A program made the position numbers and the translations under genes. From an uncultured Prevotella sp. (GTDB lineage Bacteria; Bacteroidota; Bacteroidia; Bacteroidales; Bacteroidaceae): a stretch of 64,000 nt of DNA. The stretch lies in contig CAKQMS010000001.1 in NCBI GenBank assembly GCA_934254985.1, positions 1-64,000 of the forward strand. The letters are read 5' to 3'. The notes under the pieces are model-generated. The model did no database searches. It saw only the letters and a program-made list of their open reading frames with translations, and was not told where the DNA came from. Shown here piece by piece: positions 17,774 to 27,417 of this stretch (position 1 is its first letter; the number at the start of each line of letters is the position of its first letter).

Positions 17774-18937
17774 ATGCTTACAAAGATATTTAATATTTCA
17801 CGACGAGAGGTAGGGTTGATAATCCACAATCCCATCTATTGGTTTTGCATGATATTGTTTCCTATCCTCGTCACAGTTTTCTTCACATCCCTTATGGATG
17901 CCGGTCAGCCACAAGAGATGCCTATTGGTGTTGTCGACCTTGACAACACGACTACCACTCGCACCTTGATTCGTCGCCTTGATGCTTTCCAAACATCAAA
18001 GGTGAAGAAGCATTATGCCAGCTTTGAGGAGGCACGAAAGGCTATGCAGTCTAACGAGATATATGCCTTCATATATTTCCCTAAGAATACCACAGCCGAC
18101 CTCATGGCATCAAAGCAGCCAAAGATATCGTTCTATTATAGCAACGCTTGTATCACTTCGGGCTCGCTTATCTTCAAAGACTTGAAGACCATATCAACGC
18201 TGGGCTCAGCAGCCATAGGCATGGCAAAACTATCGGCAATAGGCAAAACATCTGACGAGATAAAGACATTTCTGCAGCCTATCACCATAGATATGCACAC
18301 TATAGGCAATCCTACAATAAACTATAATGTTTATCTGTCTACTTCGATGGTGCCAGCATGTATCACTCTGTTTATATTCCTTATCACAGCTTATTCTGTG
18401 GGTACAGAGATGAAGTTTGGTCGTCAGAAGGAATGGCTCGCTATGGCAGACAACAACATCTTTGTTGCTATCGTAGGCAAGATGTTGCCACAGTTCATCA
18501 TATTCTTTGTGATGATGTCGCTATACCTTATATATATATATGGTTATCTCGGCTTCCCCCACTCTGCAGGCTTTGCCAAGATTTTCGCATTGGCTTTCCT
18601 CACAGTATTGGCATCACAAGGATTGGGACTCACATTCTTTGGCTTGACACCATCATTGCGTATGTCAATGAGTATGTGTAGTCTGTGGGCAGCGCTCAGC
18701 TTCTCAGTAATGGGCTCTACATTCCCTGTAACAGCCATGTCGCCAGCCATACAATCATTGTCTGCACTATTCCCTATGCGCCACTATTTCGTTATCTACC
18801 AAACGAGCATCTTTGGTGGCTACCCATTCTCTATGGTATGGGGACATATATGGGCGTTGATAATATTTGCATCATTGCCTATAGCTTTTATGCCACGCAT
18901 AAAGAAGGCTATGAACGAATGGGTGTATATGCCATAA
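17774..18937 (+). CDS. ABC-2 type transporter permease, first of pair
   Basis: A 387-aa permease of the ABC-2 (YhhJ/YbhS/R) type: one N-terminal helix, a large periplasmic domain (about 45-185, GVVDLDNTTTTRTLIRRLDA), then five helices, the first near ITLFIFLITAYSVGTEMKFG. It pairs with the following permease as a half-transporter. Neither ORF contains a Walker motif, and no ATPase gene is in this operon. Confidence 0.9.
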   Translation: MLTKIFNISRREVGLIIHNPIYWFCMILFPILVTVFFTSLMDAGQPQEMPIGVVDLDNTTTTRTLIRRLDAFQTSKVKKHYASFEEARKAMQSNEIYAFIYFPKNTTADLMASKQPKISFYYSNACITSGSLIFKDLKTISTLGSAAIGMAKLSAIGKTSDEIKTFLQPITIDMHTIGNPTINYNVYLSTSMVPACITLFIFLITAYSVGTEMKFGRQKEWLAMADNNIFVAIVGKMLPQFIIFFVMMSLYLIYIYGYLGFPHSAGFAKIFALAFLTVLASQGLGLTFFGLTPSLRMSMSMCSLWAALSFSVMGSTFPVTAMSPAIQSLSALFPMRHYFVIYQTSIFGGYPFSMVWGHIWALIIFASLPIAFMPRIKKAMNEWVYMP

Positions 18938-18961
18938 GGCGAGATATATAAAGAAAGAAAA

Positions 18962-20197
18962 ATGATAAAACAGATAATACAAGACACTTGCAAGGTATGC
19001 GTAAAGGAATTTAGGCATACGTTCAAGGATGAGGGAATGCTGATGTTCTTCATCCTTGTACCACTGTTCTATCCTTTGCTCTACGCCTGGATATACAGCA
19101 CACAATATGCAAGAGAAGTGCCTGTAGCTGTTGTCGACAACTGCAACAGCAACGAAAGCCGAAAACTTATTCGCATGCTTGATGCTTCGTCTGACGTAAA
19201 TGTGGCAAGCCGTTGCATCAATATGGAGGATGCCAAAGAGATGATAGGCAGACAAGAGGCATGGGGAATAGTTTATATACCTTCCGACTTCAGCAAAAAC
19301 ATAATGCGCAATGAGCAGTCTACAGTATCTTTGTTCTGCGATATGAGCATCATGTTGCACTATAAGGCGATATTCCAAGCCCTGACAGCTGTTACGAGCG
19401 ATATGAATACTCATATCCAACTCGAGGGTTCCAAGAATTTCACTAAACGCGACGAAGAGATAAGCACCAAACCTCTCGACTTTGACGAAGTGGCTATATT
19501 CAATCCTTCGGGTGGCTATGCCGACTTCATCATTCCTGGTGTGCTAATACTTATCTTGCATCAAACATTGTTGCTTGGTATAGGACTTAGCGCAGGAACA
19601 GAGCGTGAAAAGCGTATGCAGAATGTTATGCAGCATCTGTCGTCATATGCCAATGGTACCGTACGCATTGTCATAGGCAAGGCTATGTGCTTCTTCATCA
19701 TATACCTCTTCATGGCATCCTATGTCACCATGTTTGTGCCAGAACTCTTTGGTATAGTACAGCTTGTTCATTTCGGAGAGCTAATGGCATTCTTAATACC
19801 ATTCCTCTTGGCATCAATATTCTTTGCAATGATGCTGTCGTGCTTGGTTCGCTATCGTGAGAATGTGATGCTGTTGGTAGTGTTCACATCAGTACCTCTG
19901 CTCTTCCTTTCGGGTATCTCATGGCCACAGAGTGCAATGCCAGGAGCTTGGCAAGGTGTAGCGATGCTCTTCCCTTCAACCTTCGGTGTGCGTGGATTTG
20001 TGCGCATGAATACTATGGGAGCAACTCTCAACGATATACAGCCGGAGTACATAGCTCTTTGGATACAGGCATTCGTATATTTCGTAGGCACTTGCATCAT
20101 AAAGCGAATAAAAAAGCATGAAGTTGAGATGTTGAAGAAAAAGGCTTTAGAAGAAGGTTTAGCTAAAGAGCAAAACTTAGCTACAGAGCAAAACTAA
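18962..20197 (+). CDS. ABC-2 type transporter permease, second of pair
   Basis: A 411-aa ABC-2 permease with the same layout as its neighbour: N-terminal helix, periplasmic domain (VAVVDNCNSNESRKLIRMLD), and C-terminal helices (GVLILILHQTLLLGIGLSAG, then LLFLSGISWPQSAMPGAWQG). The C-terminus ends in a Lys/Glu tail made from an imperfect 18-bp direct repeat (LAKEQN, LATEQN). Last gene of the operon, followed by a strong terminator. Confidence 0.9.
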   Translation: MIKQIIQDTCKVCVKEFRHTFKDEGMLMFFILVPLFYPLLYAWIYSTQYAREVPVAVVDNCNSNESRKLIRMLDASSDVNVASRCINMEDAKEMIGRQEAWGIVYIPSDFSKNIMRNEQSTVSLFCDMSIMLHYKAIFQALTAVTSDMNTHIQLEGSKNFTKRDEEISTKPLDFDEVAIFNPSGGYADFIIPGVLILILHQTLLLGIGLSAGTEREKRMQNVMQHLSSYANGTVRIVIGKAMCFFIIYLFMASYVTMFVPELFGIVQLVHFGELMAFLIPFLLASIFFAMMLSCLVRYRENVMLLVVFTSVPLLFLSGISWPQSAMPGAWQGVAMLFPSTFGVRGFVRMNTMGATLNDIQPEYIALWIQAFVYFVGTCIIKRIKKHEVEMLKKKALEEGLAKEQNLATEQN

Positions 20198-20231
20198 AAA
20201 GTATCAGAAAAAGCTAAAGGCTATATAATAA

Positions 20232-20270
20232 AAAAGGTGTTCAAAAGTTGGTTACTTTTGAACACCTTTT
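20232..20270. terminator. Bidirectional terminator between the efflux operon and the MG2 gene
   Basis: A perfect 15-bp stem (AAAGGTGTTCAAAAG with its complement) and 7-nt loop, A-rich on one side and T-rich on the other, between two convergent genes. Confidence 0.9.
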
Positions 20271-20273
20271 CCT

Positions 20274-23117
20274 TTATTCATAATAATACAATTGTCCATT
20301 CTTATCGGCTCCACATACAGAAATTGCTATTTTGCATGAATGAGAGTTACCGAAAAAAGTATCCGTAAAAGTCCCATCATCGCAGATTTCAGCATTTGGA
20401 TTCCAATATAAAGTCCGTCGATAGTCATTTGGAACTTTCGGAACAGATTGGGAATAATCTGGATGATAAAATTCCATAGGATAATTATAACCTTGATAAA
20501 TATATCTCCTATCCCTATATATGTATCTGCTTCCATCGTCTGGAATCGGGATTAGCTCGAATGTTACGTCTGCATCTCCGTCACGCTCTAAATTTGTATC
20601 TTTTCGCTTATCATAATCTGTATATATACGAAAACTTTCTGTGTGTTTAAATTTTGTCACTTTCTCCAAATAACTATTAGTTACAAATCTATTATATGAA
20701 TAAGGATTCATATCGAAATTTCTCATATATGTTGAACCATTTACAATAGCTTGTATCTTTGGATCATTTGTCATGTTCATATATCCAAATAAAAATATAG
20801 AAGCTTGTAGAGGAAAACTTTGTGGATTATATATCCCTTGACATAAGCCATAATCTACGACTTCATTGAACAGGCAATACGCATCCCATACAAGTGCAGG
20901 CTTGTCCTTTTTCAGACTACGTTTATGTCTGCGTTTCTTTTTGACAACAACTGTAGGCAAAATCTGTGTGTCATTTAAACTGATACCAAAGTGTTCATCT
21001 CTTTTATACAACGAGTCTAAAGGGTCAGGGGTATTAACTTGGTACCATGAGAAAGGATTTGAGAACTGTGGAAAGAAAACATCTCGTTTAATATAGAATT
21101 CCGGATATCCTCCACGCATAAATGTAACATCATTTTTTGCAGCAAGACTTTTCTTGATAGAGTCTTTCTTGTTGTATGCTGTAAGAAATAAAATGCCCTT
21201 CCCATAGAACTCCGGTAAGTTAAATCTAAAATAACCTTTGTTTTGCAAAGTGTAAGTTTGACCAAACACCTCGGAACCTATTACCAATTCCGCTTCTATC
21301 GCTATGTTGGATTTTATATTCTTTTTATGTAGATATGTGGCGTCTTCTTCAATATTTTTATAATACCTTTTCTTATCAGAAATTGAACTTTTATCCATCT
21401 CACCAATTGTTTCTTCATATTTCTTTTCTATAAATTCATTTGTTTCTTCTTGTATTTGAGTGTCTTCATAATTAACATTTTCACTTTTTATATCATCATT
21501 TGCAGATTCGTAGACAAACTCATAAGGTTCACTATCGTCAGATATGTTCTTGTCTATAGGAAGTACTTGCCCCTCATAAGTAAGTGATTTCTCTGGTGCA
21601 TAGCGACCTTTATCTATACGTTTGTATTTTCTCCACCCCTGTACTAACATTAAAAGATCCAGTTCTTTTGGATGTAGAATTTCATTATTCTTGAAATAAT
21701 AATCAGGAGATGCCACAAAGCCCTTTAAATCCCCACACAAGAGCAAATCTGTAAGTATATTGTAGCTGTTATATGTAGATTCTTCATATGACATATCTTT
21801 AATTGAGACACTTACTGTTTTTAAAGAATTAGTAGTATCTGTATTTATTTCAAATTTAGACAGTTCGTAAGCTTGTATGTCTTGCGAAACGCTAACATCC
21901 AGTTTCTTGCCAATGTTTTTATTGTTGACAAATATTTGGCGTGTGGCTATAGGAATAGCTAAAGTATCATATAGCACGATGTCATTAACACCTGTCCTTA
22001 GTGGCATTTCTGACAACTGTAGACTTGTAGGTTTTTCAGAAAACCGCTTAAAAAATGTACATACCCCTCGACAGCTGATAGATATTGCTCCAAGTGGAAT
22101 ATTTGTTCCTATCTTTATTTCGTTATTTGTGTAATCATAATTAAGAACAGCCCCTTTTGCTTCAGCTTTTGGCAAATTGAAACTATAAGTTTTCCCCATA
22201 TAGTTAAATATAGCTTTTGCCTTTTCATTGGTTGGTGTATATAGAAACGAACCTCGCCCCATGTATTCAGTCTTGATACTGTCTCCATTTGTTAACACCC
22301 CTTCCAAACTAACTGCTTTACCTTCTTCGTTTGTCGCTTCAAAAGCCACTCTACTATTTATTCCAGAAACAAGTTGTCCTCCTTCTGGGAAAAAGCAGAC
22401 ATTTAATTTTGTTCTGTCTGTATAAATTCGTTGCTTTGGACGCTGCTGCATCCATTTATTTTCATAGTTTTCTGAATTCTTATTCTTTTCATATATGGGA
22501 ATGACACGTGAATATAGCCCATTGAATAATCTAAAATAATCTTTTTCACATTGCTTGTTGTAAAAATGATGATGGTAGAAAAAATTGTGTTGTTTTTCTG
22601 TCACATTAAAATTAAGCATCCATTTTGTGTAGGCACGAAGTTCATAATACCCAGAATACAAACTATCCTTTATAGCAAACTGTCCGTATGCTGTACTGTT
22701 CTCGTCAAGAGCCAATTGTTGTCTCTCTACAAGATAACCATCAGAAGTTAATAGTTCAACGTATAGTATACGGCTAATGTTTGTCGGTTTAAAATTGTCA
22801 CTTCTCATAACATATGCCTTATACCACAATGTGTCACCAAGAAAATACCCTGTATTATCTATATGCATATATACACTTTCCTGTATTTGTGGCTTGTTGC
22901 ATAAGATTTGTTCTAAGGAATCCAACTTGTCATGTTTTTCTACATAAGCGTATTCTGAAGATATTTTGGGCTCTCCTGATATGCATATTTGCGAGATATC
23001 CATATATGGTTCCATGTGTCTGCTAACATGCACATTTGAACTTTCTGCACAAAAAATAACTAATAATGAGAAAAATAACAATACTATATCTCGTTTCATT
23101 GAATAATTCTGCTCCAT
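20274..23117 (-). CDS. Large secreted MG2-domain protein, AT-rich
   Basis: A 947-aa protein with an N-terminal signal-like helix (KRDIVLLFFSLLVIFCA). Residues about 80-190 are an MG2-type domain as in alpha-2-macroglobulin-like proteins (ESVYMHIDNTGYFLGDTLWY, then YGQFAIKDSLYSGYYELRAY). A second region about 235-330 has CFFPEGGQLVSGINSRVAFE. The middle holds a long Glu/Ser/Lys-rich linker. No thioester motif and no beta-barrel are seen. Its base composition is visibly more AT-rich than its neighbours. Substrate and role are unknown; surface or periplasmic location is inferred. Confidence 0.8.
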   Translation of the reverse strand: MEQNYSMKRDIVLLFFSLLVIFCAESSNVHVSRHMEPYMDISQICISGEPKISSEYAYVEKHDKLDSLEQILCNKPQIQESVYMHIDNTGYFLGDTLWYKAYVMRSDNFKPTNISRILYVELLTSDGYLVERQQLALDENSTAYGQFAIKDSLYSGYYELRAYTKWMLNFNVTEKQHNFFYHHHFYNKQCEKDYFRLFNGLYSRVIPIYEKNKNSENYENKWMQQRPKQRIYTDRTKLNVCFFPEGGQLVSGINSRVAFEATNEEGKAVSLEGVLTNGDSIKTEYMGRGSFLYTPTNEKAKAIFNYMGKTYSFNLPKAEAKGAVLNYDYTNNEIKIGTNIPLGAISISCRGVCTFFKRFSEKPTSLQLSEMPLRTGVNDIVLYDTLAIPIATRQIFVNNKNIGKKLDVSVSQDIQAYELSKFEINTDTTNSLKTVSVSIKDMSYEESTYNSYNILTDLLLCGDLKGFVASPDYYFKNNEILHPKELDLLMLVQGWRKYKRIDKGRYAPEKSLTYEGQVLPIDKNISDDSEPYEFVYESANDDIKSENVNYEDTQIQEETNEFIEKKYEETIGEMDKSSISDKKRYYKNIEEDATYLHKKNIKSNIAIEAELVIGSEVFGQTYTLQNKGYFRFNLPEFYGKGILFLTAYNKKDSIKKSLAAKNDVTFMRGGYPEFYIKRDVFFPQFSNPFSWYQVNTPDPLDSLYKRDEHFGISLNDTQILPTVVVKKKRRHKRSLKKDKPALVWDAYCLFNEVVDYGLCQGIYNPQSFPLQASIFLFGYMNMTNDPKIQAIVNGSTYMRNFDMNPYSYNRFVTNSYLEKVTKFKHTESFRIYTDYDKRKDTNLERDGDADVTFELIPIPDDGSRYIYRDRRYIYQGYNYPMEFYHPDYSQSVPKVPNDYRRTLYWNPNAEICDDGTFTDTFFGNSHSCKIAISVCGADKNGQLYYYE

Positions 23118-23217
23118 TATAATTAGTGTTCAAATGATTAACAAATTGCCATGTAAGCAAAGGTGCGGACTCTATACTTTGCAATGGCATCTGTCCATAA
23201 ATATCTGTCATGCAGCA

Positions 23218-23868
23218 TTAAATATGGTTTAGAAAAACCATATACATGCCATCACCATCCAGAGACACACAATTGTCTATGGCCTCATTAAGTCCACCTT
23301 GCCACATCATCTTATATGGATAGACATTCCATTTAAAGCCGTTTCCTGTCAAGCGTGAGCATGTAAGATTGAAAATACTCACCTGTTGACCTGGCGAAGT
23401 TTCAAACATTTGCTTACCTTCAGCCATAACAAAGTATCCATAGTCTGTAACAAGAGTTGGGATAATATCAAATTCTTCCTTATAGAATGGCAATAGAGAT
23501 ATATTTCCAAGCGTATGGTCTTCACGTTTGCCCGTAGCTCCAATATATGCTATCCGTCGGGCTGTAGGTATAGTTTCCAATACGTATCGCGTGGCTTTAG
23601 TAAGGTCGTTGTAGTCTTGTTCGCTCACATAATGAAACTTGTCGCCAAGCATAGACTTTATATCCTTAGGAAGCGAGTCACCATCGCCAACTACAGCCGT
23701 GGGCATAATACCATGCTCTATAGCCTTAGCCCCTGCCCCATCGCAACAAACCAGATAGTTTGCTTTATTGAGAATACCGAGCGGAATGGCATTTGTTGGG
23801 AAGTCTCCATCGGCAAGTATCACAGCATCGAAGGTTGTATCTTTAGTTATGTTTCTAATCATTTCCAT
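23218..23868 (-). CDS. thiN: Thiamine pyrophosphokinase
   Basis: A 216-aa protein of the usual thiamine diphosphokinase length. DAVILADGDFPTNAIPLGIL, CCDGAGAKAIEHGIMPTAVV and GDGDSLP form the catalytic N-terminal half; YIGATGKREDHTLGNISLLP is the characteristic mid-motif. The C-terminal half is the thiamine-binding beta domain (SIFNLTCSRLTGNGFKWNVY). It makes thiamine diphosphate from thiamine and ATP. It lies 24 bp after topB and is probably co-transcribed with it. Confidence 0.93.
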   Translation of the reverse strand: MEMIRNITKDTTFDAVILADGDFPTNAIPLGILNKANYLVCCDGAGAKAIEHGIMPTAVVGDGDSLPKDIKSMLGDKFHYVSEQDYNDLTKATRYVLETIPTARRIAYIGATGKREDHTLGNISLLPFYKEEFDIIPTLVTDYGYFVMAEGKQMFETSPGQQVSIFNLTCSRLTGNGFKWNVYPYKMMWQGGLNEAIDNCVSLDGDGMYMVFLNHI

Positions 23869-23892
23869 GATTTCATAGAATATAGAAAGTCA

Positions 23893-26007
23893 TTATTCAA
23901 ACGGCACCTTGAATGTGCAACCATTCTTCCAATTGCTACATCCGTAGGCTGTTCTTCCTTTTATAATAACGCCCTTGCCGCATACAGGGCATGGTTTGCC
24001 TATCAGGTCATCAGAAGGCTTCAAGCTTGAAGCTGCATTTCCACTATTTTGCGTAGCAGCATTAGCAGCCTTAGTCTTTCTTGGAGCACGCTTCTTTGCA
24101 GGTTCCTTAGCTTTATCGCCCTTTGCAGCACCACCCTTTGCGGCAGCGCCCTTTGCCGTTACTGGTTTTCTGTCGTCAACAATAGTGAAATGGCGAGGCG
24201 AATTGTCACGCAATACATCCATCACAATATCATTAATCTGAGTCTTCAGCTCTGCCACGAACTGTGCAGGGTCGTAGGTGCCATGCTCAATATCGCGGAG
24301 TTTCTTCTCCCAGATACCTGTAAGTTCGCAACTCTTCAATAGTTCTTCGCGAATGGTATCGATGAGTTCTATACCAGTAGGAGTAGCCACAAGATTCTTG
24401 CGTTCACGACGAATGTAATGACGTTTGAACAACGTCTCTATGATGCCCGCACGCGAAGAAGGACGGCCAATACCATTCTCCTTTAAAGCTGCACGAAGTT
24501 CGTCGTCGTCAACAAACTTTCCTGCTGTTTCCATAGCTCTAAGCAAGGTAGCCTCGGTATAGTATTTAGGAGGAGTAGTCTTCTTTTCAGTAAGTGTAGG
24601 CTCATGCGGACCGCTCTCACCTTTAGTGAAAGTAGGCAACGTGCGCTCCTCATCCTGCTTCTTAGCATCTTCTTCATCCATCACCTGCGCCTGTGCATCT
24701 TTATCATACACCTTGCGCCATCCTGGCTCAAGAATCTCCTTACCGCTTACCTTAAAGCTCACATCCTCTACTCGTCCCATAACTGTAGTGGTAGAGAATT
24801 TGCAATCAGGATAGAATACGGCAATGAAGCGACGGACCACGAGGTCGAAGACATTTTTCTCTATATCGGTAAGTCCACGTGCTGGCACTCCTGTAGGGAT
24901 AATAGCATGGTGGTCGGTGACTTTAGAAGTATCGAAAACCTTTTTGCTCTTTGGTAGACTCTTTCCGCCAAGAGGTTTCACAAGCTGTGCATACACTTGC
25001 TGTCCATCTATCACAGACTGGTAAACACCATTCAATATCTGTGGGCACTTAGGGTAAATATCATCAGAAAGATACTGAGTATCTACACGAGGATAAGTTG
25101 TTATCTTCTTTTCGTAGAGCGACTGTACGATGTTAAGAGTCATCTCTGCAGAATATCCGAATTTCTTGTTGCAGTCTACCTGCAATGATGTAAGGTCATA
25201 GAGTCGTGGAGGAGCCTCTGTGCCTTTCTTCTTCTGCACATCGGTAACCTCGAAAGGTTTGCCAGCAATAGTGGCAAAAGCTTTCTCACCCTCTTCCTTG
25301 GTGGTAAACTTACCCTGTGTTGCAGTAAACACCACATCACGATATATTGTTGCCAACACCCAATAAGGTTCTGGCACAAAAGAGTCGATTTCCTTTTGTC
25401 TGTTTACGATGAGCGCCAACGTAGGCGTCTGCACTCTGCCAATAGAGAGCACCTGACGATTTTGACCATATTTCAAAGTGTATAGTCGTGTGGCGTTCAT
25501 TCCGAGAATCCAGTCGCCTATAGCTCGCGACAATCCTGCAAGATAAAGAGTTTGATACTGCTGCTGGTCTTTCAAATTCTGAAAACCTTCGCGAATAGCC
25601 TCATCCGTCATCGACGATATCCACAATCTCTTGACAGGACATTTCACGTTGGCTTTCTGCATAACCCAACGCTGTATCAATTCACCTTCTTGTCCGGCGT
25701 CACCACAGTTTATAATCTCATCGGCTTGGCTGTATAGTCGTTCGATGGTAGCAAACTGCTCCTTGATACCCTTGTCTTCTATCAGCTTAATACCAAAGCG
25801 AGGAGGAATCATAGGCAGAGCAGCAAGGCTCCAGCGATGCCAGTTAGGGGTATAGTCGTCAGGCTCCTTCAGACAACAAAGGTGTCCGAAGGTCCATGTC
25901 ACCTGGTAGCCATTGCCTTCCATGTATGTACGTTTGTCGGTTGTTGCTCCAAGGATTCTGGCTATATCTTTTGCCACACTTGGTTTCTCGGCTATGCAAA
26001 CTATCAT
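23893..26007 (-). CDS. topB: DNA topoisomerase III
   Basis: A 704-aa type IA topoisomerase. It begins with a Toprim domain (MIVCIAEKPSVAKDIARILG, with the acidic DAGQEGE motif), then IGRVQTPTLALIVNRQKEID. The active-site Tyr lies in TYPRVDTQYLSDD, preceded by SLYEKKIT. Next come ENGIGRPSSRAGIIETL, a Lys/Ala-rich linker and a C-terminal zinc ribbon (CPVCGKGVIIKGRTAYGC). It decatenates DNA. This chromosomal-type enzyme does not by itself indicate a mobile element; no relaxase or transfer genes are near. A minus-strand TACTTTTG box (26039-26046) is the likely -7 element. Confidence 0.93.
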   Translation of the reverse strand: MIVCIAEKPSVAKDIARILGATTDKRTYMEGNGYQVTWTFGHLCCLKEPDDYTPNWHRWSLAALPMIPPRFGIKLIEDKGIKEQFATIERLYSQADEIINCGDAGQEGELIQRWVMQKANVKCPVKRLWISSMTDEAIREGFQNLKDQQQYQTLYLAGLSRAIGDWILGMNATRLYTLKYGQNRQVLSIGRVQTPTLALIVNRQKEIDSFVPEPYWVLATIYRDVVFTATQGKFTTKEEGEKAFATIAGKPFEVTDVQKKKGTEAPPRLYDLTSLQVDCNKKFGYSAEMTLNIVQSLYEKKITTYPRVDTQYLSDDIYPKCPQILNGVYQSVIDGQQVYAQLVKPLGGKSLPKSKKVFDTSKVTDHHAIIPTGVPARGLTDIEKNVFDLVVRRFIAVFYPDCKFSTTTVMGRVEDVSFKVSGKEILEPGWRKVYDKDAQAQVMDEEDAKKQDEERTLPTFTKGESGPHEPTLTEKKTTPPKYYTEATLLRAMETAGKFVDDDELRAALKENGIGRPSSRAGIIETLFKRHYIRRERKNLVATPTGIELIDTIREELLKSCELTGIWEKKLRDIEHGTYDPAQFVAELKTQINDIVMDVLRDNSPRHFTIVDDRKPVTAKGAAAKGGAAKGDKAKEPAKKRAPRKTKAANAATQNSGNAASSLKPSDDLIGKPCPVCGKGVIIKGRTAYGCSNWKNGCTFKVPFE

Positions 26008-26131
26008 CGTCTATAAAATCGTCTATATAATTTTATGGCAAAAGTAATTAAAAAATCCGAGAATAAGGTGAAAAAAGAAGGTAAAAAGCTATATGCGTTA
26101 ACAAACCCTTCTTTTTACGCACAAAAAGACA

Positions 26132-26232
26132 AGTAATTGAATTGCCAGTACCATTATAGTGTTACTGCAATACCAGCAAGGTGAAACTCCAGTACCAGCA
26201 AGGTGAAACTGCAGTACCACCTTAGTGATACC
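26132..26232. repeat. 22-bp tandem repeat array between topB and the aminotransferase
   Basis: Four 22-bp units. The two middle ones are almost identical (built on CAGTACCAGCAAGGTGAAAC); the outer two are degenerate (ACCATTATAGTGTTAC, ACCACCTTAGTGATAC). No gene fits here. The array lies downstream of the aminotransferase and upstream of topB, both on the minus strand. Confidence 0.8.
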
Positions 26233-26274
26233 GAAATCGATACTAAGAGACTCTATAAACACGCCTTTTTCTAA

Positions 26275-27375
26275 TTAGCAATTTCTGCTAATTGCCTTTA
26301 CTACCCACTCTACTTCTTCGTCGGTCATGGCTTGATGGCATGGCAGACTGAGCTCTTGCTGATGAATAATGTCTGTTATAGGCAGTTGCAAATGAGCAAA
26401 CTGTGGATAACATTTTTGGCGATGTGGAGGTATAGGATAATGTATCATCGTGGCTACGCCTTCGGCTAAAAGATGTTGCTGAAGAGTGTCACGGTGTGGA
26501 GAGAGGATTGGGAAGATATGGCGCACATTGTCAGTATCATCTTCCTTCATCATTCTCACTTCGGGGTTATTGATATAATTAATATAATAATGTGCAATCT
26601 GCTTGCGTCGATTGTTATCTTCGTCAAGATACTTTAGCTTTACACTCAGCACAGCTGCATGAATCTCATCCATTCGTGAGTTTAAGCCTTGATAGTCGAA
26701 GACATACTTCTTTGCCGAACCATAGTTGGCTATGGCACGCACAATGGCAGCAAGCTCGTCATCGTTTGTCGTAACAGCTCCTGCATCGCCCAATGCTCCA
26801 AGATTCTTTCCTGGATAAAAGCTATGGGCAGCAGCATTGCCAAGCGAGCCTGTATGACGACCTTGGAATGTGCAACCATGAGCTTGCGCATTATCTTCAA
26901 ACAACAATAGATTATGGCGACGACAGATGTCGGCAATACGCTCTGTCATAGCGCAACGACCATAGAGATGAACGATCATCACAGCCCTAGTGCGCTCAGA
27001 GATATACTGTTCGATAAGCGAATCGTCGATTTGCAAGGTGTCGATATTTGGCTCTACCAATACTGGAACCAAACGACAATCGGTGATAGCAAGAATTGTT
27101 GCTATATAGGTGTTGGCAGGGACAATTACTTCGTCACCCTCTTTCAATTTGCCAAGTTCTATATATCCACGAAGCATGAGTCGAAGGGCATCAAGACCAT
27201 TGCCACACGACACACAATGGCGTGTGCCAATATATTCTGCATACTGCTCTTCGAACGCCTTTACCGATGCTCCCTGCAGATACCATCCGCTACAAACAAC
27301 GTCATCTACAGCACGACGAATTTCCTCGCCATGCATATCTGTTATTCGCTTTAGTTCAAGATATTTGATGTTCAT
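26275..27375 (-). CDS. DegT/DnrJ/EryC1-family sugar aminotransferase
   Basis: A 366-aa PLP-dependent enzyme of the DegT fold. GTRHCVSCGNGLDALRLML, EVIVPANTYIATILAI, VHLYGRCAM and the lysine in FYPGKNLGALGDAGAVTTND (Schiff base) are visible; AIANYGSAKKY follows. With the FdtA-like isomerase and RfbB next to it, it probably transaminates a dTDP-3-keto-6-deoxyhexose (FdtB/QdtB type) to give dTDP-Fuc3N or dTDP-Qui3N for surface polysaccharide. The exact sugar cannot be read from sequence. Confidence 0.88.
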   Translation of the reverse strand: MNIKYLELKRITDMHGEEIRRAVDDVVCSGWYLQGASVKAFEEQYAEYIGTRHCVSCGNGLDALRLMLRGYIELGKLKEGDEVIVPANTYIATILAITDCRLVPVLVEPNIDTLQIDDSLIEQYISERTRAVMIVHLYGRCAMTERIADICRRHNLLLFEDNAQAHGCTFQGRHTGSLGNAAAHSFYPGKNLGALGDAGAVTTNDDELAAIVRAIANYGSAKKYVFDYQGLNSRMDEIHAAVLSVKLKYLDEDNNRRKQIAHYYINYINNPEVRMMKEDDTDNVRHIFPILSPHRDTLQQHLLAEGVATMIHYPIPPHRQKCYPQFAHLQLPITDIIHQQELSLPCHQAMTDEEVEWVVKAISRNC

Positions 27376-27417
27376 AGTTTATATCGGATGTTTATATAGA
27401 TTCCACTTGTCAAATGT

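Noticed and set aside
23893..26007. topB as a sign of an integrative conjugative element
   Set aside because: The gene stands with thiN and has no relaxase, tra or integrase genes nearby; it looks like the chromosomal copy.
26132..26232. CRISPR array
   Set aside because: Units of 22 bp are contiguous without spacers, and no cas genes are near.
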